Shown one piece after another: positions 22,135 through 34,110 of a stretch of DNA of 64,000 nt (positions are counted from its first letter, which is position 1; every line of letters begins with the position of its first letter). Origin of the DNA: Chaetoderma sp. LZ-2023a (taxonomy: Eukaryota; Mollusca; Caudofoveata; Chaetodermatida; Chaetodermatidae); assembly GCA_034401795.1 (NCBI GenBank), contig CM067370.1:68714312-68778311 (forward strand). The letters are read 5' to 3'. The notes beneath the pieces were generated by a model, which was not told where the DNA came from, did not search any database, and worked only from the letters and a program-made list of their open reading frames with translations. Both the position numbers and the translations under genes were made by a program.

Positions 22135-24370
22135 AATGAGTGTGTAAAATCAGTATGTAGAATCGGTGTGTAAAATCGATTGGAATGCTTGTCTTAAGTG
22201 TTAGATTGAAAAAATACATCCATAAATTATATAGCGCCAAATCTCCATAGACATCATTACAATTACGTAGCATTGTTCTAAAGCTGTTGAACATTACATA
22301 GATTAGCTTTGGCTCACAGTTCCTGACCCATTCCTGTGCATAATATATCATTAGAATATTACTTAGAGCGGCTGGGTTATTTACACTCAGACACAAGATA
22401 TTCATATTCAGACGTTTTGAATATTCAATTCACTGTTATGCTGCTCTCTCAGACTGGCTTTTATGGCTGCCCTGATACGAGCACGTGCCATTAGCAGCGT
22501 AATTGTCTAAGAGGTTCCTGTTAGAGTGTAACGATGTGTTTGGCCTGAGGGTGCAATTTCAGAAATAGATTAAAGGACAATTATGGGATTGGTAAAAGTG
22601 TACTTTATTTGAAAGACTATTATATGACTAACATATTGGATCCTAAATAAAAACAATAGATAAATAATACGAGTAATTATACCATCGTAAACATGGGGTT
22701 ATTTTATCTCCCGGGCGGCGCCATTTTCTTACAACGAGAGCGAGATTTCACGAGATCCTGACATCATCCCCGCACCAACGCTATCTTTGCTGAGCATGAA
22801 GGCTGTACAGTAAATATGTATATGCATGGAGGCCTAACATGTGCTAATTTGTAATCGTTAGGACATTGTCCAGTTAAGCTAGTGAGTTTTTCAAGTAATT
22901 CTAGTATCCGAAGTCGGTGGGGAATCGCTAACTGACGCATAGATTCCATTTTCTCTATCCTATCAGAATGTGTTCATTTTGGTAAGAATACTGCTGTAAG
23001 TCATTGCTGTGCATGACAGCAACATGTTTCAGCAACATTTCTTTTCCAAAATGTACCCCGGCACTATCTCTGTAAGTAGGCTATTACGCATTTACACCAT
23101 GCGATAAGGGTTAAATGAAGTGGCACACTTGACACGTGCGTATTGTCAAATTACTCAGCTGACTCAAGATATTGTTATACATAGCATGCATGTGTCGCAG
23201 GCAGTGTAAATATATATTCTTAGAAAACATATTATATGATAATATTGTCGGAACCTTTGAACTGATTGTAATAATTCTGATACGTACATGTAGCTGAAAA
23301 TTCGAAGATTTATCCAATGCTATGGATGTTAGAATCAGCCTAGTGGTTCAAAAGATACACTCTGCGGGAAAAACTAAGCCAGCAAAATTTCAGACACAAA
23401 TTTCAATATTTCAGCATGCGCTCTATCCATCATCCCATATCAGAATTAGCATTACAGCTACAATGACATAATTTGCTTTGCCCAAGCTTTACAATGTTAT
23501 CACATAACAGGACAAATTTCATCAAAATATCTTAACTATTGAAATTACTACAGCTTGCCGGGCAATATTGATCGGCGATGAAATTTCCCAGATTTTATGT
23601 CAAAATGTTAATTCATTTGGTGATATCTCTGGCAATATTCATGTGAGCAAAATTATAATTGGTCAGGCAAATAGCAATTTCTTTCAGCTTTAAGCACACT
23701 CCAATTTAATGACAATATGCAAAGATAGAGTCTGCGAGACAAACACCATCTCATGCTGAATTTTACCAAAAAAGGATAACATATTCTCAGATCATATCTT
23801 AGATGAATAATTTTTGTATATATTCCAGTCTTTTGAACCTCTTGTCCGATATTAACATCCATTATATAATATTAATCCCGAGGTCTGCACCTATTTAGAG
23901 ATCCTAGAATCATTGGAATCGCTACAACGGTTCGTTCACTATTGCCATTTATATATACTTCCTTAAAATATATACCCACATCTATTGGCCTTGCTCCTCC
24001 AGTCATAGCAATAGCGGTGGTGTGGGGCTGACGTCGCTAGACGCGATAAAATGGCAACGCCCTGATGTGAGAAAAATTGTCAAATTTACTGACTTTATCT
24101 AGCGATAGCTGGTTATGCTATTTCTATCTGGTTATTCTTCTGGCGCAATTTCATTAAACATGTAATAATCTTTCAAATAAAGCACACTTTTTATCATCCC
24201 GGAATTGTCCTTTAACATATGTATGGCACTCAGAATCACATTGTTGTATTTTATATCTTGTCATTGCAAGAGATTATGAGTGCTTCAAGCATGCTACATA
24301 TGAAGATTACATCGGGATCAGGCCACTCCACTGCATTGCACACTGCAGTGACTATTCTCCACTGTATTTG
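22135..24370 (+). repeat. Block A, copy 2 (second half), split by a DNA transposon
   Basis: 22135-22572 and 24213-24370 together match 3361-3930 and parts of 49134-49893. The break coincides exactly with the element at 22573-24212 and its TA duplication, so this block copy was intact before that insertion. No coding sequence is seen. Confidence 0.7.
22573..24212. mobile_element. TA-flanked 1640-bp non-autonomous DNA transposon
   Basis: The left end AAGGACAATTATGGGATTGG and the right end, read in reverse complement, AAGGACAATTCCGGGATGAT, belong to an inverted repeat of roughly 55 bases. It continues into TTTATTTGAAAGA on both sides, with weaker similarity further in. TA flanks both ends (22571-22572 and 24213-24214). 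The sister block copy at 49760 reads GATTAAC without the element, so the insertion and the TA duplication can be read directly. No long open frame lies inside. TA duplication fits the Tc1/mariner superfamily, although the ends alone do not prove it. Confidence 0.8.
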
Positions 24371-24740
24371 GTGAAAGGATTGCAGTACCAAACAGGAGCT
24401 ACCGACGAAAGAGATACATCTAGGATTCTATTTATATGGCCAGGCGCCAATTGTAGGTGGACGAAGATGCATGCGCAATTCCCCCTGGTAAATGACAGCA
24501 TCTCTACATCATTCAAATTCAGATACATTAAGAAAAGATCTATAAGCTTTAAGCATCATGGGAAAACATATATCACAGATCGCTTTAGTCGTTTGCACAC
24601 TATTAGTGGTGTGGATCAATGGTCAGGTAGTTCCACGGTGCAATCAGAAAATGGCCATGCCTCTTTACACATAGATGGGTATCGCAATTCCTGCAACTAT
24701 CATTAATCTAGTAGACGTGACAATGAGATGGCAGTGAAAC
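24371..24740 (+). repeat. Block C, copy 2 (partial)
   Basis: It starts with a CCAAACAGGAG stretch shared with 51949 and runs to a section around GTGTGGATCAATGG shared with 6451. The match fades after about 24740. Confidence 0.6.
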
Positions 24741-24833
24741 ATCCTTTTCCTGTGACTATATTTGCGGGAAACTTGCATTATATTACATTCACTTTAATGT
24801 GTTAAATTTGGAATGAAATTTAAAAAATGGATA

Positions 24834-24848
24834 AATGATGATGATGAA

Positions 24849-24893
<45 letters not shown>

Positions 24894-24960
24894 AATGGTA
24901 ATGGTGGTGGTAGTGGTTGTGGTGGTGCTGACGATGATGTTGATGATGATGACGGTATCA
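24834..24960. repeat. (GAT)n microsatellite with GGT interruptions
   Basis: An imperfect GAT/ATG trinucleotide run. The poly-Asp open frame here is a product of the repeat. Confidence 0.95.
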
Positions 24961-27309
24961 TCATTATCTACCTAACAAATGGTGCCATAACAATGCAAGA
25001 GCATGTATGTTAGGCTGGGATTCATGGTATGGCTACTGGAAGCGATCGAATTTAAAAACCTACTATGGGGAGCTTAACTTTGGAATCCGGATATTGGCTA
25101 GATTCTATCAAAGATGTGGATACCGACTCTACTAACTCTGTGGGTCGGGTCTAGATAATAACTAGATATATAAGTCGGAGATGTTAATTTTGTTATCCAG
25201 ATATTAACTATGTACACGTGATGGAGATGCTCACATTCGCATCAATGTTAACTGGACACACATGGCGGATATATTATCCACGTTTGCCTAATAGTCTAAC
25301 CCCCATGCTATGTATAATCTAGTTGATAGACATGACTTTACCAGAATTCATCAACAACAGAGATGCATCTGGCTCATTATCTTAAAGTTTCTGATACCCT
25401 ATGTAATAACGTAACCATGGTTCAATTAATTAAATATTGCAATAAAATGCATCAACTAATGTACAAACGATAAAAGGCTGTTCTGTGAAACAAACTATAT
25501 ACTATGGCACAAAATCTTATCTAACTTGTGAGAGTCATCGGATTTGTGGAATATCTTGGATATTGGGCAGTTTATGACCACTCTTGTAGTGTATCGTTAC
25601 CGCATTCATAACCACTTACAACATTACAGCGCTTTAACGGTTTTACTTGGTCATATAGAGTTCATTCGAGGATAACTCCCTATGGGAATGGCATCGACAA
25701 CAGTAACTTCCCAGTATAGTGGATTGGCGCAGATCATTTGAAAAACTATCAAATGTGTAGCGAAACAATCATGAATCACAATAAGTTGATCATACTCATA
25801 CGCCTTGGGGTGGACATCTCGTGGCTTACAGAGGAAGGACATTGTTATAGGCGTGACATCGGGCAAATCATCTGGACGTCTATGACAATAGAAACATATC
25901 CATAGCGTTGGCCACAGGGAGTAAGAGCTCCCAGTCGAATTAGTTCCAAAATTATTAACAAAATAGTATTTGCATTCTAAATGAGTTTCTGTATTAGACC
26001 TTTCGTGTCTAAATGATATATAGAGAATCTGAAATGAAGTCATATTTCATATCACTATTAACAACCGAGACAAAAATCAGGACATTGCACACGTTTTAGC
26101 GAGTGGAATGTGATAATCCCAATTTCAAGGAGATTATACTTGTAAGCTGTTGAATATAATGACAGCAACAGCTCTCAGTAAAATTAATTTTCAAAATATT
26201 CAACAAAATGTTTACTAAATTGTAAATTCAATAAAGACATACATTTCATTATGTATATGTGATTATGTTTGTGACGTTAGATACTTGAGTGACAGATCGT
26301 ATTGCTGTATTAACCAATGGAACATATATCACTTGTGACAACATAGCAATGCATTTTTCATATTGCATAATGCACAGTATATCAGTCACCCAGTATATGA
26401 AAGTCAACTGCAGATGGATGCACCAAGAGTGCACTTTTTAAGACATTCGTTCTCACTGGCAGGGAAGATTGGCTCTTTAATATCTTTCTATTGTTGGTCA
26501 ACATCCTTGTTGCTTCATAGTAATACTTTCACTCACCTTTATATGCCAAGCAATACACATGTAACTATTAGAATAAGAGCTTACATTCATAATTACCTGC
26601 CAGGCTATTCATACATGTGCAATCATACATTCTAAATTTTAAATCGACAAATGACAGGTCATTAATGTAGGCTGCTGAAAGCACATATACAAATAAGCTC
26701 GCTGATCCTTTCTCATGGTGGCCTTCACAGATTAAGATGCCACCTGCCTTTATTGATACACAAAGGTTTGTGTTCAACTCATTACCTTGAAGTTGCCTCA
26801 GGACAACTTGCTTCACGAGCTAACACAATTGTTTTGCTTCAAAGAGAGGCCATTAACTTCTAAAAGATGTATGAAACTCGAGGACTACAAGCTGGTTTAC
26901 TGACGCAAATCCAAAACTGTTCTAAACCTCCATTTAGCTACCAAAAGTTTCTACGTGCTAGAAGAACATGTCAGAACCCATGCGCCTCATCGTTCATAGA
27001 GATAATTCTGTTTAATGCTTTAATTTTGTGACGAAATAATGCCATTAATCCAGTAACTAATGAACTGTCAGTTTCTATTATTCTATCCTCGCTAATGAGA
27101 TACCGGGTGATAATATTGTATTGTTTCAGTATTCTGATGCCTAAGACATTTTTTTCAGTGACACCCTCATGTCGCGCACTTTCTGGTAGAATATCCCAAC
27201 ATAAGACTTTCAAGCATTAGTAAAATTGTTAAATGCTTACACTCGCGATGCGTTTGTATGGTTTGTATGCGTAGTTCTGCACATAATTGTGTTGATTTGT
27301 TCCTACACA

Positions 27310-27345
<36 letters not shown>

Positions 27346-27889
27346 CGGGTGAGAGAGACTGTGGGTGGAGTGTATGGTGTGGATTTGGCTGGAGTAAGTG
27401 AGTGCAGGTGGGCAGGCGGGCGGGTAGATGGTCAGAAATCAGTGTAATTCTATCAGCTAGCCAAAACGAGATAAGGCAGATTTAGGCGAAAGGCAAGTCA
27501 GAAACATGGAGTTAATGTGTTCTTCCCATAGAGAGTTTGTCCGTATAAATAGTATTGACCGAGGAATGCAATCTTTAATCGGAAGTCTGAATTTTAATGT
27601 GCAAAACAGATTAATTAGGTTGGAGGGTGAAGCTTAGCCTAAGCTGATGTCAGATGATTAATATCTGACCAATATTTCCGATTTAAGATGTAGGTTACAT
27701 CCCTTAGGAAGCCATTTACGGAACTACACAATTACAGGTTCTATTACTGTTTAATGCGAGAATGACTATTCGAACAATAGATTTGCAATATTAGGGATGG
27801 ATCCATGAAGAGGAACGAATTTGCTTCAGATAGAATAGGTCAGTAAAACAAGTTAAATGAAATTATTAGATTTTAGCAAATAATGAAAC
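24961..27889. other. No gene recognised; contains a hairpin-module remnant and a (GA)n run
   Basis: There is nothing I can assign to a gene family in this interval. A diverged hairpin module lies at about 26150-26215 (AAGCTGTTGAATATAATGAC, then TTTCAAAATATTCAACA). The stretch after it resembles the start of block C at 52150-52400. A perfect GA dinucleotide run lies at 27312-27341. Confidence 0.6.
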
Positions 27890-28310
27890 CAAGGAATGGT
27901 GGAGCTTAGACCAGTCCCTAATGGTAGGTCCTCTTACAGTTAACCAACAAAATTAGTTCAGATTTCTCCTGGCCATAGATTCACGTTACATCACACAAGT
28001 TGAGCAGCAATCTGCTAAGGGTAACTCTTAGATACAAAGTAAACATGAGAGTTGCGGAGAAAGGAATACTAATCGAAAGAAATAAGACACTTCTGTTCGA
28101 AGGTGGAGTAAAAACAGCCAAGCATGATTACAGAGAGTTGAAATACGGTTCTGGTGTTAAAATGAGCGGCTTTCGAGAACTAAGACATTAACTTGTTATT
28201 GTAGTTTGTTGAGTAAACAAGGAATTTTGAGTTACTATAAACACATTACAGCATTACTGGCTACAGATTAGAGACAATATATTGTTCACAACAGCAGAGT
28301 TAAGAAAATG
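27890..28310 (+). repeat. Block E, copy 2
   Basis: The direct counterpart of 9050-9480, in the same position between C and B. The following interval 28310-28790 shows only a short 25-bp tandem duplication (28472-28510) containing TACCTCAGAATGAA. Confidence 0.6.
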
Positions 28311-28789
28311 ATGTTCAGAGCTGGAGCCCAGAGTTGGGAAGCATTGATTCTGATTGCTCAACTTTTAGCAGTAACCACTTTCCTAGTAAGATAGATCATT
28401 TTGTATCTGGGCTTGGTTTAGTGGGCAGACCAGCTTCAGAGTTAAGATCTCTGAAATGCTGAGTTCGTACCTCAGAATGAAAATGCTGAGTTAGTACCTC
28501 AGAATGAAATCAAGATCAGTTAAATTACCAGCTTACAAATTTGGAATCCCGTTCAGTAGATTATTGGAATAAGTCCCACCCAGCAGTGTATCATGACCAG
28601 TTGACCATTTAATTTCACGGACACCATCGTGGTGTTTTTCTTGGTTATATATAGTTTACCATAAGAATGTATCTGTAAATAAGTGTAGCCAATGATGAAG
28701 ACTGCTAGACGGGCCTAAAGTTGAACATGAATGAAACATGGCGATGCTGGTCCCGTACTATATGTGTACATAGACAATTTTGAACCCTG

Positions 28790-29528
28790 ATGTCAATTTC
28801 AAGATAACAATACAGACAAAGTGGTGTATATTTTGAAATTATTTTAACAGGAATCCACTGCAGCCACATGCATCAAAGGCTCCCATTCAATTTAGTGCAA
28901 AACAGAATAGTTCGCACATTCTAAATGACTATGTATTTAACTTTGCTAGTTATAAATCCCTCGAGAGTTTAAACATATGGCTTGTAGAAACGTGGCTATC
29001 TGCTACAGATCACCCGCAAATAACACCATACATCTATAACCTATTGGGAATCATGTCAGTAATGACATAGTACCAGATCCCATAAAATATTCATGAGATC
29101 ACTTCCGCATATACATATGAAATATAGAAATTAACAACATTCAAATGATGATACAAACACCATTGCCCTCCTAACCGTCAACACATATAGGCTTACCATG
29201 GCACGGAACACCATATGTTGGTCTGTCACAGATCCGATCCAATGCTGCTTTATAACATCAATAATAAATATTCCCATGCGACATTAAATTCGGAAGCTGT
29301 CAAATTAAAACACCTCACGATCAGAAATCAATATATTTCCCTAGATTAAGTAAGACCTTTAATGTGGTCCCGCTGGGGTTTTGAGCCCAGTCAGCCGATC
29401 TTTGTTATTATCCTCCATTCTAAACATACCAGGACCATGGGATAAAAGCGAGAAATAACAACATGCTTATTCCATTGAATCTTGAAGGCCACGAATCTCA
29501 AATTCAAGGTAACTATACAGGTAAGCTG
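28790..29528 (+). repeat. Block B, copy 2
   Basis: It matches 9690-10487 and 46740-47604 at roughly three quarters identity by eye. It is interrupted at 29528, within a hairpin-module arm (GTAAGCTG), by Gypsy-2. The continuation is found beyond 41658. Confidence 0.7.
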
Positions 29529-29755
29529 TGAATCAGACTGGCTGAGTGTTGGTATTATATAGACACAATGTCGTGCTATACAAGGTTAATTAACTTTATT
29601 TACGAGGCTATGCCATTTATTTTTTCAGGTAAAACATTTTAGTGATAATGTTTTTGTTCCCGTATTTCCAGATAGCATTTTTATGGACCTTGGTAATTTA
29701 CGGATCAATTGAATGTGAATAACGGACCAGGGAACATTAACTATGATATGTTACC
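29529..29755 (-). repeat. Gypsy-2 3' LTR
   Basis: It begins TGAATCAGACTGG and ends near TGTTAC on the plus strand. It is colinear with 33188-33302 followed by 41551-41658. An AAAGAGGTGGAG purine tract precedes it on the element strand (29756-29770). Confidence 0.8.
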
Positions 29756-29860
29756 TCCACCTCTTTATCAATTTAGATGTGAAAACTCTTAAGATAAAAT
29801 ACTGATGGAAAATGATTAGTGATTAATGGTTATTGTTGAATGGTTGTTACTGAATCACAC

Positions 29861-30500
29861 TTACAAATTGAGCAACTGTCTGGGTTTCACAACACGACCA
29901 GAGCGGGTAATAGAGGAGCTAGTTGGACAAATTGTTGCTTGCTCCGAGAGCGACGTACCTTCGAGCACCGATGGCATTAACTCAGGTTCATTGTCAAGGC
30001 GTGTGTCAGGTGTCTCTACGTGTTCTCCAGATGTGAAGTTCTGGTGAAACTCGCCTGTTTTCAGTAAGTGCTGTCTGTTCCTTCTGTACTGAGCATTTCT
30101 ATCTCTGGGTAGCGACATTTTACTGTAATGATCCACTATTATCAGATAATTTTCTCCATACAGGTGAAACAAATCCGAGCTGACCATCTGCCAAGGTCGC
30201 GTCGGTATCTCATGGGATATCATTGGCTCTTTTGGATTAGAAGGTCGCCTTTCTAGAGATGTATTGCATTTTCTGACTAGCTGTTCTATTTTTGCATTTT
30301 GCTAAAACACCGAATCCCTAGCTCATGCTTTACACGTCACCATTCCCATATGTCCTGTATGGATCTTCTGTAATATTTCTGGCTGCATGCTTCATGGTAC
30401 TACTACTCTCTCACCCTTGAATATTAAATGACTCATACTCGTGAATTCATCCCGGAAATTCCAATAATCTGTAATCACTGCGCTACACTGTTGCCTGTTA
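29861..30500 (-). pseudogene. Gypsy-2 integrase (deleted core)
   Basis: The minus strand reads, with stops, an N-terminal zinc-binding region (IHTGHMGMV and RKCNTS near 30270-30390), then RPWQMVSSDLFHLYGENYLI and IVDHYSKM (30110-30210), the start of the catalytic core with the first Asp kept. The next recognisable residues are already C-terminal (RDRNAQYRRNRQHLL, then SGRVVKPRQLLNL). Roughly 100 residues with the remaining catalytic Asp and Glu are therefore missing. Confidence 0.8.
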
Positions 30501-30508
30501 TCAGGCAA

Positions 30509-31200
30509 TCACGACAGAATGACACGTTTCAACATTTGAAATTGCTGGTCTGTTGCTGTCGCCTCTCTCAGTAGTTGCATCTTGTTGTCACTGATTGGCA
30601 GAGTACTCTTTATAGCGTGTTCTTGAACCTTCATCGCCTGTTCTGTATTGTCTGTTGCTGCAATGTAGTGCCTTGACAAAGTGTCTGCTACAGGAATTGT
30701 TTTTCCAGGTTTATAGATGATCTCCACATCATACTTCTGTATGCATAGTAGAGATCTGTGTAATCTTACTGGAGCTGCAGACAATGGCTTCTTCTATATG
30801 GCTTCCAGTGGCTTGTGATCTGAGTGAACCACAACAGTTCTGCCATAGAGGTAGTAATGGTAGCGCTCACATCAAAAAACTACTGCATACATATCCTTCT
30901 CTATCTGTGCATACGTCTGCTCTGTTTCACTGAGCGACTTGGATGCATAGGAAACTGGCTTGCCTTCTTGAAAGAGCGCCGCTCCTAGACCACTGCGTTA
31001 TGCATATATCTCCAGAATTACTTCTTTGTTGTCATCAAAGATTGCTAACACTGGTGCTGCTGAAATTGTCGCCTTCATTGCTTGGAAGGGCATGTCAGGG
31101 TTTGCACCCTACTGGAACTGAATGTCTTTCTTCATTAGCTTTCTAAGTGGTGATGTTACATTGGCCAAGTTTGGGCAAAGCTTCACCAAATAGTTCACCA
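30509..31200 (-). pseudogene. Gypsy-2 RNase H region
   Basis: The minus-strand frame ends with RLHRSLLCIQKYDVEIIYKP and GKTIPVADTLSRHY, the usual junction of RNase H and integrase linker in Gypsy elements. Upstream residues (30780-31100) are readable only with stops, for example around the ASKSLSETEQ-like segment near 30925. It would remove template RNA during cDNA synthesis. It is not functional. Confidence 0.75.
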
Positions 31201-31203
31201 TGC

Positions 31204-31935
31204 CTAATATGGTTTCGAGCTGGCCCTTATCTGAGGGCGGTGCCATTTCTCGAATTGCCTGTACCGTGCATGGACCTGGTCACATGCTGTCTGCTGTGAT
31301 GACATGACCAAAATATGTAACCTGAGTGATGCCAATTTCTTTCTTGTCCGGGTTGAGTTTACATCTTTATCTCTGGATCGTTGCAGCATCGCTTGCAAAT
31401 TTTGGTCATGTTCCTGCATTGTATGACCAAATATCAGTATGTCATCTATCAGCACCAGCACTTCTGGTAGACCTTCATATACTTCATCCATTTTTTTCTG
31501 AAAGCCCTCTTGCACTGAGTGGATTCCAAATGGCATTCTACGGAAGCAGTATCTTCCATGAAGCGTGTTGAAAGTTGTCAACTTAGAGCTTTTCTCATCC
31601 AGCTTTATCTGCCAATACCCGGAGCGAGCGTCCATTTTGCTGAAATATTTGGCACCTGTAAACATATCTGCAACGTCCTCTAGAGTAGGAATCTTATAGT
31701 GTTCTCGCCTGATGCCGCTGCTCAATTCTTTGGGGTCGAGACAAATTCTTAGGTCACCAGATGCTTTCTCTACAAAGACAACGGAGCTAACCCATTCTGT
31801 TGATGATATCCATGTTGGTCAAGCGATCCAGTTCTGCCTTGAGTCTATCCTGCAGTGCCAAAGGTACTCTTCTAGGAGCGCGCATTTTAGGTTCCACATG
31901 TGGTTTCAACCACATAGTGTGTTCACCCATCAGTG
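31204..31935 (-). pseudogene. Gypsy-2 reverse transcriptase
   Basis: The minus strand reads AELDRLTNMDI-type residues near 31815, then REHYKIPTLEDVADMF and KYFSKMDARSGYWQIKLDE (first catalytic Asp in SKMDA), FGIHSVQEGFQKKMDEV and LVLIDDILIFGHTMQEH. The catalytic box is LIDD, with both Asp kept. A frameshift near 31735 removes the VDPKEL-type region. After about 31370 the frame runs into stops. This is a typical Ty3/Gypsy palm with the substrate-facing motifs visible. Confidence 0.85.
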
Positions 31936-31975
31936 TCACAATTCCCTGGAACACATCTGAATACATGTTGATAAT

Positions 31976-32612
31976 CTAGTTTGCTTTACTATTATTTGTT
32001 TTGACCATTTGACTTGCACTTTCCTCAACTGCTAGTACTAAATTGATCAGATTCAAAGCAACACATGATTGCAGACCCAAAATAGGGTTTGCTTCTGTGT
32101 CTACAATAAAGAATTCATGTTTTCGCTCACCCTGTTTGTGCACACATTCAAGCATACACTTTCCTTTCACATTTAATTGGGAGCCCCCCAAACCCGACCA
32201 GTTTGTTGATGCATTTTTGCATAGACATTTCATGTTTGAATTGAGATTGATAGATATGCCAAGATAACACGTTCACTTGCGCACATGTGTCTAACTTAAA
32301 TTCAACCGGGTGTCTCTTTTTTCCTATTTTAATGTCAACCAACATTTGATCAGGAATGTTCTTTTCACCAACAATGTTATCAACGACGGTGTCTATGAAA
32401 AACTGTTCATTATCAATGTCATCTTCTACACTATGTACTGCCTGGCGTCTTTGGGAATGTTCTTTGACCATGGACTGACATAGTTTAATGAAATGACCTG
32501 CGTTCTCACATTTGTGACATATCTTCCCCATTGCCGGGCATAGATCTGTTGGATTGTGCGCGCTACCACATTTACTACACGATTTCATTGAGTGTGCAGT
32601 TTTCTTCTGCAC
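31976..32612 (-). pseudogene. Gypsy-2 nucleocapsid zinc knuckle and protease
   Basis: The first part has KSCSKCGSAHNPTDLCPA and a zinc knuckle CHKCENAGHFIKLC (C-x2-C-x4-H-x4-C). It continues to the protease strand VEFKLDTCAQVNVLSW near 32285, where the D-T-G active site reads D-T-C. It then shifts frame near 32148 and ends with ANPILGLQSCVALNLI, matching the conserved ILG segment of the protease. Gag RNA-binding and protease are thus fused in one frame, as in related elements. Confidence 0.8.
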
Positions 32613-33187
32613 GAAATGAGAGTTGTCATATTGTTGTTTATTATGACTCTGTGAACGAGGCTTTGTTCCACGTCCACGTCCGACCGAATGTATGTTTATG
32701 CCAGAATCTAGAAATTTCGATAGCTTTATGCAACGTTAATTCTGAACCACAGCTTATTAATTTTTCGCGAACTTTATCAGAATTTGTCTCAAAAAACATT
32801 CTGTCTCGCACCATTCCGTTTGGATCATTGAATGCACAGTCAGTGACCAGTAATTTTAAGTCTGTGGTGAACTGATCAATGGTTTCGGTTGGCCCTTGCA
32901 TTTTCTTTGTAAAATTTCTACAATATTTGCTTTTGGGGTGACATACTCTTCAAATTTACGAAAATAGGTGTCTAAACTTTTTTTGCAAATGTCTCTCCCA
33001 TCTTCCTCACACCATATAAGTAGGTAGTTACACAGTTCGCTTTCATCTTTACCCTTTAATGGTCCAGAAAACATTAACTGGGCATGCCTTTTAAACTTTT
33101 TCCATTTCTTTGGTAAGTTCGTTCCAGTGCACTCCATCAGTGGACTGTCTACACATGTGAGCGCCATATTTGTTCCCGGTGATACCA
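32613..33187 (-). pseudogene. Gypsy-2 gag
   Basis: The likely start is the ATG at 33189-33187, which overlaps the primer-binding region and gives MVSPGTNMALTCVDSPLMEC. Further on come WKKFKRHAQLMFSGPLKGKD and YFRKFEEYVTPKANIVE, characteristic of Gypsy gag. After a frameshift near 32890 come TIDQFTTDLKLLVTDCAF and VRDRMFFETNSDKVREKLI. The TGGTATCACCGGG at 33187-33175 on this strand is the candidate primer-binding site. Confidence 0.8.
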
Positions 33188-33302
33188 TGAATCAGACTGG
33201 CCGAGTGCTGGTATTATATAGACACACTGCTTTGGTATACAAGGTTAATTAACTTTATTTACGAGGCTATGATATTTATGTTTTCAGGTACAACATTTTA
33301 GC
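33188..33302 (-). repeat. Gypsy-2 5' LTR, inner part
   Basis: It matches the first half of the LTR at 29529 onward, up to ACATTTTAG, where the LINE insertion starts. Confidence 0.8.
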
Positions 33303-33309
33303 ACGCTAG

Positions 33310-33903
33310 GTGACCCGGATGGTGGTTTAAATTTTCAACTGGGAGATAAATGGTAATAAAATCAACAATATAGCAACAGCAATAGAAGAAAAACTGATAA
33401 TTTGTTACGGCATACAGGAAAAAGTGCCTGTAAATCATAAAATCTAAATCTGAGATCTCCTATGACAGAAATACTGCCTACTACTACATGGTGTGCCAGA
33501 GACAGCAAGTGAAGCGACGGACGATATAGTGGTCCGCATGATAAATGAAAATACGGGTCATCATGGGGTAAAACTTAGCCAAACGGATCTTTCTAGAAGC
33601 CATCGCATTGGGAGCAAAAATCTAGTTGAAGTGAATTCTGCAAATAGGCGTCACCGACCGATTATATTTAGAATTATTTCATACAATAAGAGACATGACA
33701 TCTTTAGGAACAAAAGATTTCTAAAGAACACTGGGTGCACAATCACAGAGAGCCTCACTACACCTAAATTCAAATTGTTGAAAGAGGTACAAAAACATCC
33801 CCTGGTGGGGAATGCATGGACAACTGATGGTAGAACTACATGCCTACTAAAATCTGGAAGAAAAACCGTAATACAATCAGTAGATGACTTAGCAAAATTT
33901 TAA
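33310..33903 (+). pseudogene. LINE ORF1, C-terminal part
   Basis: From about 33460 the frame reads CLLLHGVPETASEATDDIVV, then SRSHRIGSKN, RPIIFRIISYNKRHDIF and TGCTITESLTTPK, then AWTTDGRTTCLLKSG, ending at TAA 33903. This matches the C-terminal nucleic-acid-binding half of ORF1 proteins from animal CR1/L2-like LINEs, where SHRIG and RPIIxRF are recurring blocks. The upstream coiled-coil part is faint (NNIATAIEEKL near 33370) and broken by stops, and the rest is lost at the 33303 truncation. From 33493 the frame is intact. Confidence 0.75.
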
Positions 33904-34037
33904 TAATTAGAATGTATTTTGAAATAAGTAAAAATAATTATCAAGTTATCCGTAAGGCAGTATCATCAGATATTAATTAGGTATTTTAACTACCCATCTG
34001 TTGTACAGTATGCTATAATGTACACATTATTCTTTAT

Positions 34038-34110
34038 TCTCAGGTATTAAAATATAAAAGCTGAAGAGTTTCTAATCAGAGTGCTTGGGAAGACACAGTA
34101 TATGGTAAAA
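34038..34110 (+). repeat. Direct repeat flanking the LINE inter-ORF array, left
   Basis: A stretch from TTCTCAGG through AAAGCTGAAGAG to TATGGTAA recurs at 37078-37150 with about 70% identity. The 3 kb between the two contains the hairpin-module array. Confidence 0.5.

Noticed and set aside
24813..25013. Acidic poly-Asp protein frame
   Set aside because: It is a translation of a GAT microsatellite.
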